64,000 bases of DNA from SPCO01 sp963809045 (GTDB lineage Bacteria > Chloroflexota > Limnocylindria > Limnocylindrales > CSP1-4): assembly GCA_963809045.1 (NCBI GenBank), contig CAWEHW010000004.1:1860001-1924000 (forward strand), written 5' to 3'. The position numbers and the translations under genes were made by a program. The notes beneath the pieces were generated by a model. That model worked only from the letters and a program-made list of their open reading frames with translations, searched no databases and had not been told where the DNA came from. Positions 1 to 9,051 of this stretch are shown in pieces; position 1 is the first letter of the stretch; each line of letters opens with the position of its first letter.

Positions 1-677
1 GCCTGGCTCGGGCGGCGGATGCACGTGGGTATGTGTACGCCTACCCCGATGGGACGATCGACAGCAACTACAACCGGTTCTGGAACGCGACCGACGCCTG
101 CTGCGACTTCGACAATGCTGATGTCGACGATGTGGCCTACCTCACGGGCGTCGTCGCTGAGATCCAGGCGAAGCTCGCCATCGACCCCAAGCGGATCGCT
201 TTCGTCGGCCACTCGAACGGCGGTTTCATGTCGTATCGGATGGCCTGCGATCGGGCCGGCCTCGTTGCGGCAGTCGTGAGCCTGGCCGGCGCCAGCTTCG
301 CGGATCCGGCCGACTGCGCGCCGAGCGAGCCCGTGTCGGTCGCCCAGATCCACGGCACGGACGACGACGTCATTCGATACGAGGGCAACCGGGGCGCGGG
401 CCTCAGTTACCCGGGCGCAGAGGCGACAGCCGAGGCCTGGGCAACGTACGACGGGTGTGGCGAGACACCGTCGCAGCTCAGCGCCAGGGTCGATGTCGAC
501 GTGGCCCTGAAAGACGGCGCCGATCCGGCCGAGACGTCGATCGCGGAGTGGTCCGGATGCAAGTCAGGCGCGACGGTCCAGCTCTGGACGATCCCGAACG
601 GTGGCCACGCACCGGTGATCACGGCATCGTTCGCAGACTCGGTCATGGACTTCCTGGTCGACCATCCAAAGCCCTAG
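1..677 (+). CDS. PHB depolymerase/LpqC-type secreted esterase, 5' truncated by window edge
   Basis: The reading frame is already open at base 3 (LARAADARGYVYAYPDG), so the gene starts before the window; a GTG at 33 is only internal. The alpha/beta-hydrolase nucleophile elbow GHSNGG has its serine codon at 213-215, followed by an acidic stretch (HGTDDD) and the catalytic-His region NGGHAP. The YPDG motif before the elbow and the paired Cys residues are typical of the polyhydroxybutyrate depolymerase / LpqC / feruloyl esterase family, which hydrolyses ester polymers or feruloyl esters outside the cell. The substrate cannot be told from this part. The signal peptide would lie upstream of the window. 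Confidence 0.85.
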   Translation, partial: LARAADARGYVYAYPDGTIDSNYNRFWNATDACCDFDNADVDDVAYLTGVVAEIQAKLAIDPKRIAFVGHSNGGFMSYRMACDRAGLVAAVVSLAGASFADPADCAPSEPVSVAQIHGTDDDVIRYEGNRGAGLSYPGAEATAEAWATYDGCGETPSQLSARVDVDVALKDGADPAETSIAEWSGCKSGATVQLWTIPNGGHAPVITASFADSVMDFLVDHPKP

Positions 678-744
678 ACGGCTATCCGACCCGAGGCCAC
701 CTCGATGAGCCGAACCGATGAGTCTCGATCCGATTCGCCGTCCA

Positions 745-1683
745 TCACCGTCGTCCGAGCCTTGCATGTGCGAGCCTGCCTAAGCGCTCCACGTCGGAAG
801 GTTCGAGCACGGGCTTCAACGATCGCATCGCCTCGACCAGGCGGCGGGGTGGAAGGACTGCGATCCCACGCGCCTTCGGTCTGGTGAACCAAGGAAACTC
901 GCCGCCCAAGACGCAAATGTAGCCTGCAATGTCGGTCGGCTCGAGGGAGGAAGCGACTGCGGCGATCTGGCGCTCAACCTGGTCGAAGAACCCTGTCTTG
1001 CGTCGACCGTCGATGAATAGCTCCCCTCCCCTCACCCTGACGGAACCGCGGTAGGTCTTGGTTTCGACTACGAAGACGCCAGGCGGTCCGATAAGCAAAT
1101 GGTCAATGTTCTCCCGTGCGCCGGGAATGCGTAGGTCATGAAGGACGACAAAGCCTTCGTCCTCGAGCGGTTCGAGCAATGAGCCGAGCCGCTCCTCCCC
1201 GCCAGCGCCGATCGCCCAGGCTCGAACGCTGGGCGGCTCCACAAACAGCGCAGACAACGTGCGGAAGATGCCGAGCAACACAAGTGGCCAACCTGCGACG
1301 GCCCATGTCGTCGGCGAGTTCAGCAGGGCGACGCCAGCGATAACCAGTACCAAGCCAAAGAAGATGATCCTGGGTCGCGCATCGCGCACCCGGGCACGAT
1401 GGCGCTCACGGCGTCGTTCGTAGGTTGCGCGGGCGGACTCCCCGGCCTCCCTTCGCCGCCAACTCGGGTCATCCCACGGAACGGCACCTGCTACCGGCGA
1501 TGGCGGATCATGAGGTCGTACCTGCTTGACAGCCTCGAGCGGCCGTGTTCCTCGGCAGCGCGGGTAGGTTGAACATCCCCAGAAGCCGCTTTGGTCCGAC
1601 CTGCGTGCCCGCCGCACCATCACCGATCCGCATCGCGGACAGTGGAGGTCGCCTGATCGTTCGGCCGTGATGTCCCCCGTCAT
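745..1683 (-). CDS. Membrane NERD-domain protein with N-terminal topoisomerase-type zinc ribbon
   Basis: 312 residues. Residues 15-43 carry four cysteines (CPRC, then C37 and C43) like the C4 zinc ribbon at the end of topoisomerase I. Two hydrophobic segments lie at about 103-140, and a C-terminal NERD nuclease-related domain follows (IDHLLIGPPGVFVVETKTY, with the D and ETK residues). NERD domains belong to the restriction-endonuclease-like fold and often occur with DNA-processing domains; the cellular role is unproven. A longer ORF starts at GTG 1704, but a TACCCT -10 box at 1691-1696 lies 7 bases before ATG 1683, so the transcript probably starts at 1683. Single gene, no obvious partner. 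Confidence 0.8.
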   Translation of the reverse strand: MTGDITAERSGDLHCPRCGSVMVRRARRSDQSGFWGCSTYPRCRGTRPLEAVKQVRPHDPPSPVAGAVPWDDPSWRRREAGESARATYERRRERHRARVRDARPRIIFFGLVLVIAGVALLNSPTTWAVAGWPLVLLGIFRTLSALFVEPPSVRAWAIGAGGEERLGSLLEPLEDEGFVVLHDLRIPGARENIDHLLIGPPGVFVVETKTYRGSVRVRGGELFIDGRRKTGFFDQVERQIAAVASSLEPTDIAGYICVLGGEFPWFTRPKARGIAVLPPRRLVEAMRSLKPVLEPSDVERLGRLAHARLGRR

Positions 1684-1761
1684 CAATTCGAGGGTACGCG
1701 CCACGACGTGGCAATGCCAACCCTCAGGTTAAGGAGGTTGGGGGAGCCCCGGGTGTGGCCT

Positions 1762-2314
1762 CTAGCCGGGAATCGCGGCCGGGTCGTCGCGCCGGAGGAG
1801 GATCCCGAGGTAGTTCCTGAACGGGCCGACCTCCGCGTCCTGCGTCGCGGCCATTCCCGCGAAGATTTGCGAGACGTGATCCAGGTCGTGCACAGCCCAC
1901 GCAGCGAGCAGTTCGCGGAGCGTGACTTCGCCGAGGGTGGGATGGAGGCCGCGCCGGTCTAGATCGGCATCGTCGGTGACCAGCTCGATCCAGGCGGGCC
2001 AGCGTCTGTGCCCGCAGTTCCGCGAAACGGTCGACGAGTCGCTCCAATGGCACGGCCGCATCGCGTTCGACGTGGGCAAAGCGATCGAAGGGGTCGAACG
2101 GCTTCGACGTCCCGTCCTCGAAAATCCGCTCTGCTCGCGGGATCCAGTCGTCGAGCTCGGCGGAGATCAGGTGGCCGACGACATCGCGCGGCAGCCAGCC
2201 ATCGGTGACGTCCGGCACCTGCGTCCACGCGTCGGGAACGCCGGCCAGGAGCGCTGAGACAACCGCCGGCGTGCGCCGGAGGACATCCACCGTGTCCGTC
2301 AGGGATGTGGGCAT
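1762..2314 (-). pseudogene. DinB-family protein broken by a one-base frameshift
   Basis: The N-terminal half (from ATG 2314) reads as a DinB four-helix protein with VVGHLI and FAHVE. After LARLD the family reading continues only in the next frame (ELVTDDADLDRRGLHPTLG, then WAVHDLDHVSQI with the metal-binding histidines) to a stop at 1762. Removing one base near 1988 restores a protein of about 183 residues. DinB proteins are metal-dependent thiol or small-molecule transferases; the substrate is unknown. A TAGACT -10 box at 2322-2327 sits 7 bases before the ATG. It is either a young pseudogene or a sequencing/assembly error. Confidence 0.75.
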
Positions 2315-2324
2315 GGCGCAGAGT

Positions 2325-2567
2325 CTACGGTGAGTTGGCGTCCGCGCGAGAACGTTGCACCCGGCTCGTTGCGAAATCGATCATCCGCTGCCGGTCAGCG
2401 TCGGATTCGAAGGCCCTCGCCGGGATGTAGCCGAGCACGGCTCGGTCACGCATGAACACCGTGATTTTCGCGTTGGAGAAGACAGCCGTCATCGTCTTCC
2501 ACGGGAATTGGCTGGCGCCAAGTTCGTTCGCGAACCGCAGCCCCAGGGTATCGCTTGCGGCGGCCAC
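2325..2567 (-). pseudogene. YcxB-like C-terminal fragment
   Basis: About 80 residues from a possible GTG at 2567. The tail (WKTMTAVFSNAKITVFM, then YIPARAF and a helix) resembles the C-terminal domain of YcxB-like membrane proteins, whose two N-terminal transmembrane helices are missing here. The frame stays open upstream to 2816, but that part is arginine/proline-rich and looks like antisense noise. It is probably a relic rather than a functional small protein; the assignment rests on a short motif. Confidence 0.4.
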
Positions 2568-2737
2568 TCCGGTACCTTCGCCCCCGCTTCGGGGTATTTT
2601 CGGGCGATTCGGCCTTGGGCACCGATAACCGTACTGTCGGCAACCGCGGGCGAAGCCGTTGGCTGTTCGCAGCGGGGAAGTGTCATCGGGGCCGGCCGTC
2701 AGCCTCACGTGGCGATTTCGAATTTGGGGGTTACGCA

Positions 2738-3361
2738 GTGAGGCATGTAGCACGAGCGCGACTGGCACCGGGTGCATCGGTCCTGCTGGCAATCCTGTTG
2801 GTTGGTTGTGGCTCACCCGCCGTGCCCAGCGCGACCCCCGAACCGACCGCGAGTCCTACTCCGACACGAGCTCCGACGCCAATCCCCACTCCCGTGATCA
2901 CCCCGTCGCCTTCGGTGAGCGCAGCGGTGGACGCCGCGGAGGGTCTCGCGATCGCGTCGCCATACGAACTCGTCGCTCTCGATCCGATCACGGCCGGCGC
3001 GATCGAGGGAGCCATGGAGGCCGCCCTGGGCGAGCTCGGCTCGGTCTTCGAGTTCGGCTACCGTTTCGTTGCAGAGTCGGGCGAACAGATCGCGGATTCG
3101 ATGGTCATGGTCATGAACGTTCCGAGCGGCGCATTGACGTCCGCGCCTGGGTTCCTCGAGAGCGTGGCCGGAGGTATCGCCGGCACCGCCAGTGGATCGG
3201 TCGAGACGACGACGATCCTCGACCGTGAGGTCGCCGTGATCACGACCGAGGCGCTCGTCTACGCCGCGTACCAGTCCGACACCGCTGTGGTCATGGTCCT
3301 GACGCCCACCCTCGAATCATCGGAAGCGATCGTCACCGCCTTGATCAGCGCCTCGGAGTAG
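2738..3361 (+). CDS. Secreted lipoprotein with Pro/Thr linker, unknown function
   Basis: 207 residues from GTG 2738, preceded by a G-rich element (GGGGG at 2726-2730). Residues 1-27 form a lipoprotein signal peptide ending in a lipobox (LLVGC, acylated Cys). A stretch of about 35 residues of TP/PT repeats follows, then a compact alpha/beta domain of about 140 residues with no motif I recognise. Similar architecture (lipobox, PT linker, small domain) is common in Chloroflexota and actinobacterial surface proteins. The upstream in-frame extension to 2555 overlaps the antisense YcxB relic and lacks a signal sequence, so I reject it. Confidence 0.75.
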   Translation: MRHVARARLAPGASVLLAILLVGCGSPAVPSATPEPTASPTPTRAPTPIPTPVITPSPSVSAAVDAAEGLAIASPYELVALDPITAGAIEGAMEAALGELGSVFEFGYRFVAESGEQIADSMVMVMNVPSGALTSAPGFLESVAGGIAGTASGSVETTTILDREVAVITTEALVYAAYQSDTAVVMVLTPTLESSEAIVTALISASE

Positions 3362-3412
3362 GCCGCTGGCGCCGGCGGGGCGAACCCGCGGGCTCGATGG
3401 TGGGCAGGACTG

Positions 3413-4813
3413 CTAGTCGGCAGCCGGCGCCACGTTCGGGTTGACGCGGAACACGTTGTCCGGGTCCCATACTCGCTTGAGGGCGCCCAGCCGGGCGAGC
3501 TTGGCATCGCCATAGATCCGGCGGGACTCCTCGGGGCTGGAATCGCTGTTGCCGTTCGCGTACGCCCCGAGGGCTCGATCCGCGTCGATGAGGGCCATCG
3601 CACGCCGGCACCAGTCGGCGTTCGCCTGGTCGAGCGCCGCGTCCTCCCAACTCGTGTCGGCGCTGAGGTCGAACGCGACGTCCCGCCCCGAATACGCCGT
3701 CGCATCCTCCCCCACCCTGCCGATCGCGCCGCCGAGCGCCGTCACGGAGAAGGTCCCCTCCCCTGGCGCTGTCGCGACGAGCTCGACCAGCTCATCGAGC
3801 GCCTCGCGACGCACGTCGTTCGCGTTCTGGCTCTTGATGAACGACCGGCCGCCCCAGGCGAACGCGAGGTCGTGCGCGGTCTGGACGTCGAGGAAGTTGG
3901 CGCTCCCGATCGTCGAGGTGATCGGCTTCGGCCCGACGCGAAGTCCTGCGGTGTCACGGTCGGCGGCCTCGGCCGCGCCGCTGTGGTTCCAGGCCAGGTA
4001 CGTGATCGGCTTGCCGACCAGGGCGTCCGGGTAGCCGGCGTCCGATCCAGCCCGGTCGATCCCGAAGATGACGGACAGCGTGTCGGGCGCGTTCGGCACG
4101 AAGTCGTGGAACACGGTCCAGACGTCCTGGACCTGCGCGGCCGGGAACGCCAGGAAACCCCGGTGCAGGTCTGGCCCGAACGGATGGAGCCGGAATTCGA
4201 AGGCGGTCGCGATACCGAAGTTCCAGCCCGCCCCTCGAAGCCCGAAGAAGAGCTCGGGCTCGTCCGTTTCGGACGCGCGAAGGATGCGGCCGTCGGCGGT
4301 GACGAGCTCGACGGCGGCGAGGTTGTCGATCGTCAGGCCGAAGTTCCGCTGCAGACGACCGACTCCGCCACCGAGCGTCAGCCCGGCGACGCCCGTGTGG
4401 CCGACGACCCCGGTCGGGCAGACGAGTCCGTGCGCTTGGGCCGCGATGTCGAGCTCGCCCAGGAGTGCGCCGCCGTTCGCTCGGGCGATCCGGGTTGCCG
4501 GATCCACGGTCACGCCCCGCATCTGCGACAGGTCGATGACGAACGAGCCGTCGGCGCCCTTGAAGCCGGCCGCGCTGTGACCACCGGACTTGACCACGAT
4601 CTCGAGGTCGTGGTCGCGAGCGAACTGCACGGCCGCCGCGACGTTCTGCGCCGTTGTCGGGTAGACGATGACCGCCGGCCGTCGATCGTGGATCGCGTTC
4701 CACAGCCGGCGCGCTTCGTCGTAGGTCGTGTCATCAGGCGCGACCACGTCGCCGACGGTACGACGCAGCTGATCGAGATCGCCAGGAGCCAGGCGGACGG
4801 TTGTATCGACCAT
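3413..4813 (-). CDS. FAD-dependent oxidase of the BBE/6-hydroxynicotine oxidase type
   Basis: 466 residues. N-terminal FAD-binding-4 domain with the flavin-attachment motif KSGGHSAAG (the His forms the 8-alpha-histidyl bond) and HTGVAGLTLGGG. The second attachment Cys of plant BBE enzymes is replaced by Val, so a single covalent link is expected. The C-terminal BBE segment (WDPDNVFRVNPN) closes the fold. Such enzymes oxidise sugars, alkaloids or other alcohols/amines with O2; the substrate is unknown. ATG 4813 has a good GGAGGG Shine-Dalgarno. A paralogue lies at 53213-54610. Confidence 0.88.
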   Translation of the reverse strand: MVDTTVRLAPGDLDQLRRTVGDVVAPDDTTYDEARRLWNAIHDRRPAVIVYPTTAQNVAAAVQFARDHDLEIVVKSGGHSAAGFKGADGSFVIDLSQMRGVTVDPATRIARANGGALLGELDIAAQAHGLVCPTGVVGHTGVAGLTLGGGVGRLQRNFGLTIDNLAAVELVTADGRILRASETDEPELFFGLRGAGWNFGIATAFEFRLHPFGPDLHRGFLAFPAAQVQDVWTVFHDFVPNAPDTLSVIFGIDRAGSDAGYPDALVGKPITYLAWNHSGAAEAADRDTAGLRVGPKPITSTIGSANFLDVQTAHDLAFAWGGRSFIKSQNANDVRREALDELVELVATAPGEGTFSVTALGGAIGRVGEDATAYSGRDVAFDLSADTSWEDAALDQANADWCRRAMALIDADRALGAYANGNSDSSPEESRRIYGDAKLARLGALKRVWDPDNVFRVNPNVAPAAD

Positions 4814-4967
4814 CGTTCCCTCCGGACGGGTTCGGGTGTTCGATGGCCAGTATGCCGGGGATCGTCCAGGGCCCCGGCGTTACGCACCACCGCTATCGGG
4901 TGATCGAGTAGTCGACAGGGGCGCATCGGCCGCTGACGGAGGTTCCCAGGCAGGTATTCTGTTGCCG

Positions 4968-5456
4968 GTGACGCAGTATCAATTCGTGACGGTCTGGCGG
5001 CTACAGGCGCCGATCGAACGCGTGTTTGCCGAGATCGACGACATGGAGGCCTGGCCTGACTGGTGGCCGAACGTGCGCCGCGTGGAGAAGCTCGCCGCAG
5101 GCGACGCCGACCGTATCGGTGCTGCGTTCTCGACCGTGTTCGTCGGTCGCCTCCCCTACAAGCTCCGGTTCGATCTGCGGGTCAGCCGACGCGAACCGCC
5201 CACGTCCATCGTTGGCGACGCGACGGGCGAGCTAGAAGGCGTTGGTGAGTGGACGCTGTGGGAAGAGGGCGGCTGGACGTTGGTCCGCTACGTGTGGGCC
5301 ATCCGGACCACCGCAGCCTGGATGAACGTGCTCGCTTCCCTGCCCTTCGTGGATGCCATCTTCCGGCTGAACCACCACAGCGTCATGCGCGCCGGCCTGG
5401 CGGGCATCCGGGCGCGGTTGGGCGGCGTCGCCGGTACGTACACCCGCGAGGATTGA
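4968..5456 (+). CDS. SRPBCC / polyketide cyclase-like ligand-binding protein
   Basis: 162 residues of the START/SRPBCC fold: an initial beta strand with PIERVFAEIDDMEAWPDWW, the usual helix start for this family, then a seven-strand sheet and a long C-terminal helix rich in Arg/Ala. These proteins bind hydrophobic ligands in a deep cavity; some are cyclases or dehydratases, many only carriers. GTG 4968 is chosen because a TATTCT -10 box (4955-4960) lies 7 bases upstream; the in-frame extension to 4836 is unlike the family. It has no partner gene; the next open frame is antisense. Confidence 0.8.
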   Translation: MTQYQFVTVWRLQAPIERVFAEIDDMEAWPDWWPNVRRVEKLAAGDADRIGAAFSTVFVGRLPYKLRFDLRVSRREPPTSIVGDATGELEGVGEWTLWEEGGWTLVRYVWAIRTTAAWMNVLASLPFVDAIFRLNHHSVMRAGLAGIRARLGGVAGTYTRED

Positions 5457-5473
5457 GGCGGCGTCGCGCGCTA

Positions 5474-5529
5474 GCCATCGGCACCTTGTTCTTGCCGCCA
5501 ACGTTGAGGCCCCGAAAGAGAACGAGGTA
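5474..5529 (-). pseudogene. Relic of a DUF1697 gene 5' end
   Basis: This 56-base stretch matches 9548-9603, the start of the intact DUF1697 gene, with only 3 mismatches and in the same orientation. It encodes YLVLFRGLNVGGKNKVPMA on the minus strand and then runs into unrelated sequence. It is a leftover of a second DUF1697 copy whose remaining four fifths were lost, squeezed between an SRPBCC gene and a cyclase gene. Confidence 0.75.
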
Positions 5530-5589
5530 CGCGGTCACTGGGGCCTCAATCGGTGCATTGCAGGTGCAAACGCGACTCCCGTAGGGCCG

Positions 5590-7554
5590 CTAGTTCCAGT
5601 TGACGCTGCGGAGCTCGACCGGCGCGTCGACTCCCTTGAGGGTGACGACTTTCGGCTCCGACAGCCCAAATCGGACCGCCTGTATCGCCTCGAGCGCCGC
5701 CTGCGAGATGAGGATCTCGCCACTGCCTGCCGTTGCACCGACACGCGCCGCGACATGGACGCCATGGCCGTGGTAGTTGCTGCCCTCGCGGGTTGCATCG
5801 GCCGTGTGGATCCCGATCCGGACCGTTGGGGCGAACCCGTGTTCCCGGCGGTGTCTCGCCAGCCGCCGCTGGATATCGACGGCGCATTCGAGCGCGTCGG
5901 CGGCTCGCTCGAAGGCCACGAAGAAGCCGTCGCCCGTGTGGTTCGCCTCTACACCGCGATGGGTGGCAAACGAGGCTCGGAGCTCACGGTCATGCCAGCG
6001 CAGCAGCTCGCCCCACGCATCGTCGCCGATCAGTCCAACCAGGTTGGTCGAGGTGACGATGTCGGTGAACATGAATGTCCGCGTGACCCCAGAGCCCGAG
6101 CTCGTGGAATGAACCGCGTCATCGCCGAGAAGAGCATCGACTCGTCGCACGTCGCCCATGGCGCCAAGTCGCTCGAAGGCGCTCCGTGCTGCGCGAAGAT
6201 CCCGCCGCGCAGACTCGGCGTCGCCGTCGGCAGCGAGGGCCTGCGCGTATCGCAGACGGGCCAGCGCGCTTTCGTAGGGCAGGTCGTTCTGCAGCCATAG
6301 GCGCCATGATCGGCCGAGAAGTGGAGACGCTTCGGACGGCCGATCCTCGCCAAGGAGGAGTCCACCCCGACAGGTGAGGGCACCGGCCTCGAAGACCGGC
6401 CGCGCGAAGTCGGAAGCGATGGCCTCCAGCTCGTCGACCGCCGGTCCGGCTGTCTCGAGGTCACCCGCCGCCAGGGCAATCTCGATCTGGGCAGGCAGGA
6501 GCCTCGCCCTGGTCGCGCGGTCCGAATATGCGCCGCCGCTGGCCATGGCCGCGAGGGCGCGCGCGATGGAGCGGGCCGCCTCAGCCAATTCCCCCCGTGC
6601 CATGTGAAGGAGGGCGATGCCGGGCTGGGCGTCGGATCCGTACTCGTAAGCGCGATCGAACGCTTCGGCTGCTCGATCCAGGTCACCCATCCGGAGCCGG
6701 ATCTCACCGATCTCGTTGTGCGCATAACCCAGGCTGTCGAGGAGTCCGAAGCGCTCGAGCTCCTGGCACGCCTGGAGGGCCTCCTGTTCCGCCTCGGGCC
6801 ACTGGCCGCGGAGTTTCTTGAGCTCAGCCCTGTGCACCTGGCAGATGCCAGGGAAACCGCCGACGCTCTGCCGACGCATCCAGCGCTCCGCTTCGTCCGC
6901 CCACTGCGACGCCCGCTTGTAGTCGCCTGCGGTGCGGGTTGCGGCAATCGTGTTGCACCAGATGTCACTCGCTACCCGAAGGTCCAGCTGACCTGATGCC
7001 GCGGCAGCAGCCGCCTCGTCGATGAGGGCAAGACCATTCGACAAATCGCCGGTCATCACGAGCGCCATACCCTTGAAGCTCGTGGCGATGGCGCTTGAAC
7101 TGGGGTCGTTGTACCGGTTGGCCAGCTCGAGCGCAAGCTCCGTTATGCCCATGCCGGCGTCGATCTGGCCGGCCATCAGGGCGCCGAGCGCGTGGAAGAC
7201 CGCCAGGCGAGCGTGGATCGCCGATTCGGGCTCTGACTTCAGTAGCTGATCGGCGCGCGACAGCCAACCACCGCCGACCGGTAGCATCTGGCGCCTGAAC
7301 GCCTGGTAGGCCAGTTTCAATGCAACCCAGGCGGCTCCGATGGTCTGGCCACTTTCCAGGTAGGCCGCGAAGGCTCTCTCGAGGGCCTCGCTCGACTCGT
7401 CGGGACGTGCCGCCCACCACGCGGCCGTCCCCATGAGCTCGAGGTCGTCTGCGGTCAGGCTTGCTTCACTGTCGGCCGTCGCAAGCTGGGACATCGCCTC
7501 CGCCCAATCGTGGCGGGCGGCGGCATCGCGCCCCAGTTGGACCGTTTCGATCAT
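5590..7554 (-). CDS. TPR-repeat protein with C-terminal class III nucleotide cyclase domain
   Basis: 654 residues. Residues 1 to about 470 are helical TPR-like repeats; a class III adenylate/guanylate cyclase domain follows (about 480-650). Both metal aspartates are visible (MFTDIVTST and HTGDGFF). The usual adenine-selecting Lys four residues before the second Asp is Asn, and the transition-state Asn position (GVHVAARV) is His while the Arg is kept. It could make cAMP or cGMP, or be a regulatory pseudo-cyclase. The same architecture occurs in the broken gene 22314-24283. The following gene on the same strand's upstream side (7648-8979) is also a cyclase fusion. Confidence 0.85.
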   Translation of the reverse strand: MIETVQLGRDAAARHDWAEAMSQLATADSEASLTADDLELMGTAAWWAARPDESSEALERAFAAYLESGQTIGAAWVALKLAYQAFRRQMLPVGGGWLSRADQLLKSEPESAIHARLAVFHALGALMAGQIDAGMGITELALELANRYNDPSSSAIATSFKGMALVMTGDLSNGLALIDEAAAAAASGQLDLRVASDIWCNTIAATRTAGDYKRASQWADEAERWMRRQSVGGFPGICQVHRAELKKLRGQWPEAEQEALQACQELERFGLLDSLGYAHNEIGEIRLRMGDLDRAAEAFDRAYEYGSDAQPGIALLHMARGELAEAARSIARALAAMASGGAYSDRATRARLLPAQIEIALAAGDLETAGPAVDELEAIASDFARPVFEAGALTCRGGLLLGEDRPSEASPLLGRSWRLWLQNDLPYESALARLRYAQALAADGDAESARRDLRAARSAFERLGAMGDVRRVDALLGDDAVHSTSSGSGVTRTFMFTDIVTSTNLVGLIGDDAWGELLRWHDRELRASFATHRGVEANHTGDGFFVAFERAADALECAVDIQRRLARHRREHGFAPTVRIGIHTADATREGSNYHGHGVHVAARVGATAGSGEILISQAALEAIQAVRFGLSEPKVVTLKGVDAPVELRSVNWN

Positions 7555-7647
7555 CGGAGCACCTGCTGCGCCGGATCCTCGTCAGACGACCCGCGCATAC
7601 CCTACCGCGAACCTCGGGCCGATCCAACGTTGGGACTTCACCCTCGA

Positions 7648-8979
7648 CTAGCCCTGGACAGCGAACAGCCGCCACTCACCCGGCACGCCCTTGAGCTCGT
7701 GTGTCCCGCGATCCTCGAAGATCAGCCCGGAACCGACGACCAGATCCTTGATCGTGCTCGACACGAGCACCTCGCTCGCATCGGCCAGCGCTGAGACGCG
7801 CGCGCCGAGATGCACGGCGAGTCCGGCAATGTCGTCCGGCAGGACTTCGATCTCCCCGATATGCAGTCCTGCACGGATCTCCAGGCCCAGTTCCTTCACG
7901 TCATCGCGGATCGCCAGGGCGCAGCGCACGGCACGGGCCGGACCATCGAATGTGGCCAGGAAGCCGTCGCCGACCACCTTGATCTCGGTGCCACCGAAAC
8001 GGCCGAGTTGGCGGCGCACGACGCGGTTGTGGTCGGCCAGCAGCGCCTGCCATGGGCCGTCGCCGAGCTTGGCGGCGAGCTGAGTCGATCCGACGATGTC
8101 GGTGAACAGCACAGTGGCAAGCACCCTGCGAGCATCCGGAACCGGCCGGGTGCCGGTCACGAAGTCCTGGATTTCGGCCACGACCGCGTCCTGATCGCCA
8201 GCCCAGATGAGGTTGTCGATCCCGGGCAGCTCCACGTACTTCGCATTGGGGATCTGTTCAGCGAGGTACCGGCCGTGCCCGACCTGGAATCCGATGGCGT
8301 CGGTTCGGTGGATCACGAGCGTCGGAACGCGGATCGCCGGCAGGATGTCGCGCACATCGCTTTCGTAGATCAGGCGGACGATCGCCTTCGTGCTGCCCGG
8401 CGTGGCCGCGTTGCGCTCGTATCGCGCCCAGGCACGTCGCGTCCGCTCGTCGTTGGCGACCGAAGGGGCGAACAGATCGATCATGACTCCCCCGCCGATG
8501 TCTGACTCCGCCAATTCGATGCCCTGCGCGAAGTCCTCATCGGACCCACCGATCGGGAAATCAGGCGCTTCGAGGAAGCGGGCAAAGCAGTCCACCAGGA
8601 TCAGGCTCGAAACCCGGTCGGGGTGCGCCGCGGCGAACGGCATGGCCAGGATTCCGCCTCCGATGTTCGCAATCAGCGCAGCCCGGTCCGAGCCGACCGT
8701 GTCGAGGACGGCCGGGATGTCGGTCATGAACTCCTCGAGCGTCGGCAGGGACGACGTCGGGATGGGGTCGGACAGACCCGTCCCGCGCTTGTCGAACATG
8801 ATCAGGCGGCCGAACGTAGCCAGGCGCTCGCGTAGTGCGGCGAGCGCCGGTACGTCCCACTGGGCATCCAGATGGCCGAACCACTGGTCGAGCAGCAGGA
8901 TGTCGGGGGGCCCATGACCCATGACCTGATAGGCCAGGTGGAGCTCGCCCAGTCGCGCGTATCGCGTCTCCGGAACCAT
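7648..8979 (-). CDS. Alpha/beta-hydrolase-like domain fused to class III nucleotide cyclase
   Basis: 443 residues. Residues 1-275 fold like an alpha/beta hydrolase (FDKRGTGLSD is the oxyanion-side motif), residues 290-443 are a cyclase with both metal Asp (LFTDIVGST, VVGDGFL) and the adenine-type Lys (IKVVGD). The hydrolase nucleophile elbow should read GxSxG but is ANIGG, with Ile106 where Ser is expected, so this half is probably a ligand sensor, not an enzyme. ATG 8979 is chosen because TAGGCT (8987-8992) lies 7 bases before it; an upstream GTG at 9033 is unlikely. It stands 93 bases before the TPR-cyclase gene in the same direction and may be co-transcribed. Confidence 0.88.
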   Translation of the reverse strand: MVPETRYARLGELHLAYQVMGHGPPDILLLDQWFGHLDAQWDVPALAALRERLATFGRLIMFDKRGTGLSDPIPTSSLPTLEEFMTDIPAVLDTVGSDRAALIANIGGGILAMPFAAAHPDRVSSLILVDCFARFLEAPDFPIGGSDEDFAQGIELAESDIGGGVMIDLFAPSVANDERTRRAWARYERNAATPGSTKAIVRLIYESDVRDILPAIRVPTLVIHRTDAIGFQVGHGRYLAEQIPNAKYVELPGIDNLIWAGDQDAVVAEIQDFVTGTRPVPDARRVLATVLFTDIVGSTQLAAKLGDGPWQALLADHNRVVRRQLGRFGGTEIKVVGDGFLATFDGPARAVRCALAIRDDVKELGLEIRAGLHIGEIEVLPDDIAGLAVHLGARVSALADASEVLVSSTIKDLVVGSGLIFEDRGTHELKGVPGEWRLFAVQG

Positions 8980-9051
8980 CGATGCAAGCCTACCGATGTG
9001 GGACGCTCCACGGTGGTCGCGCCGGCAGCCCATGCGCCGGCACCGGCGGCG

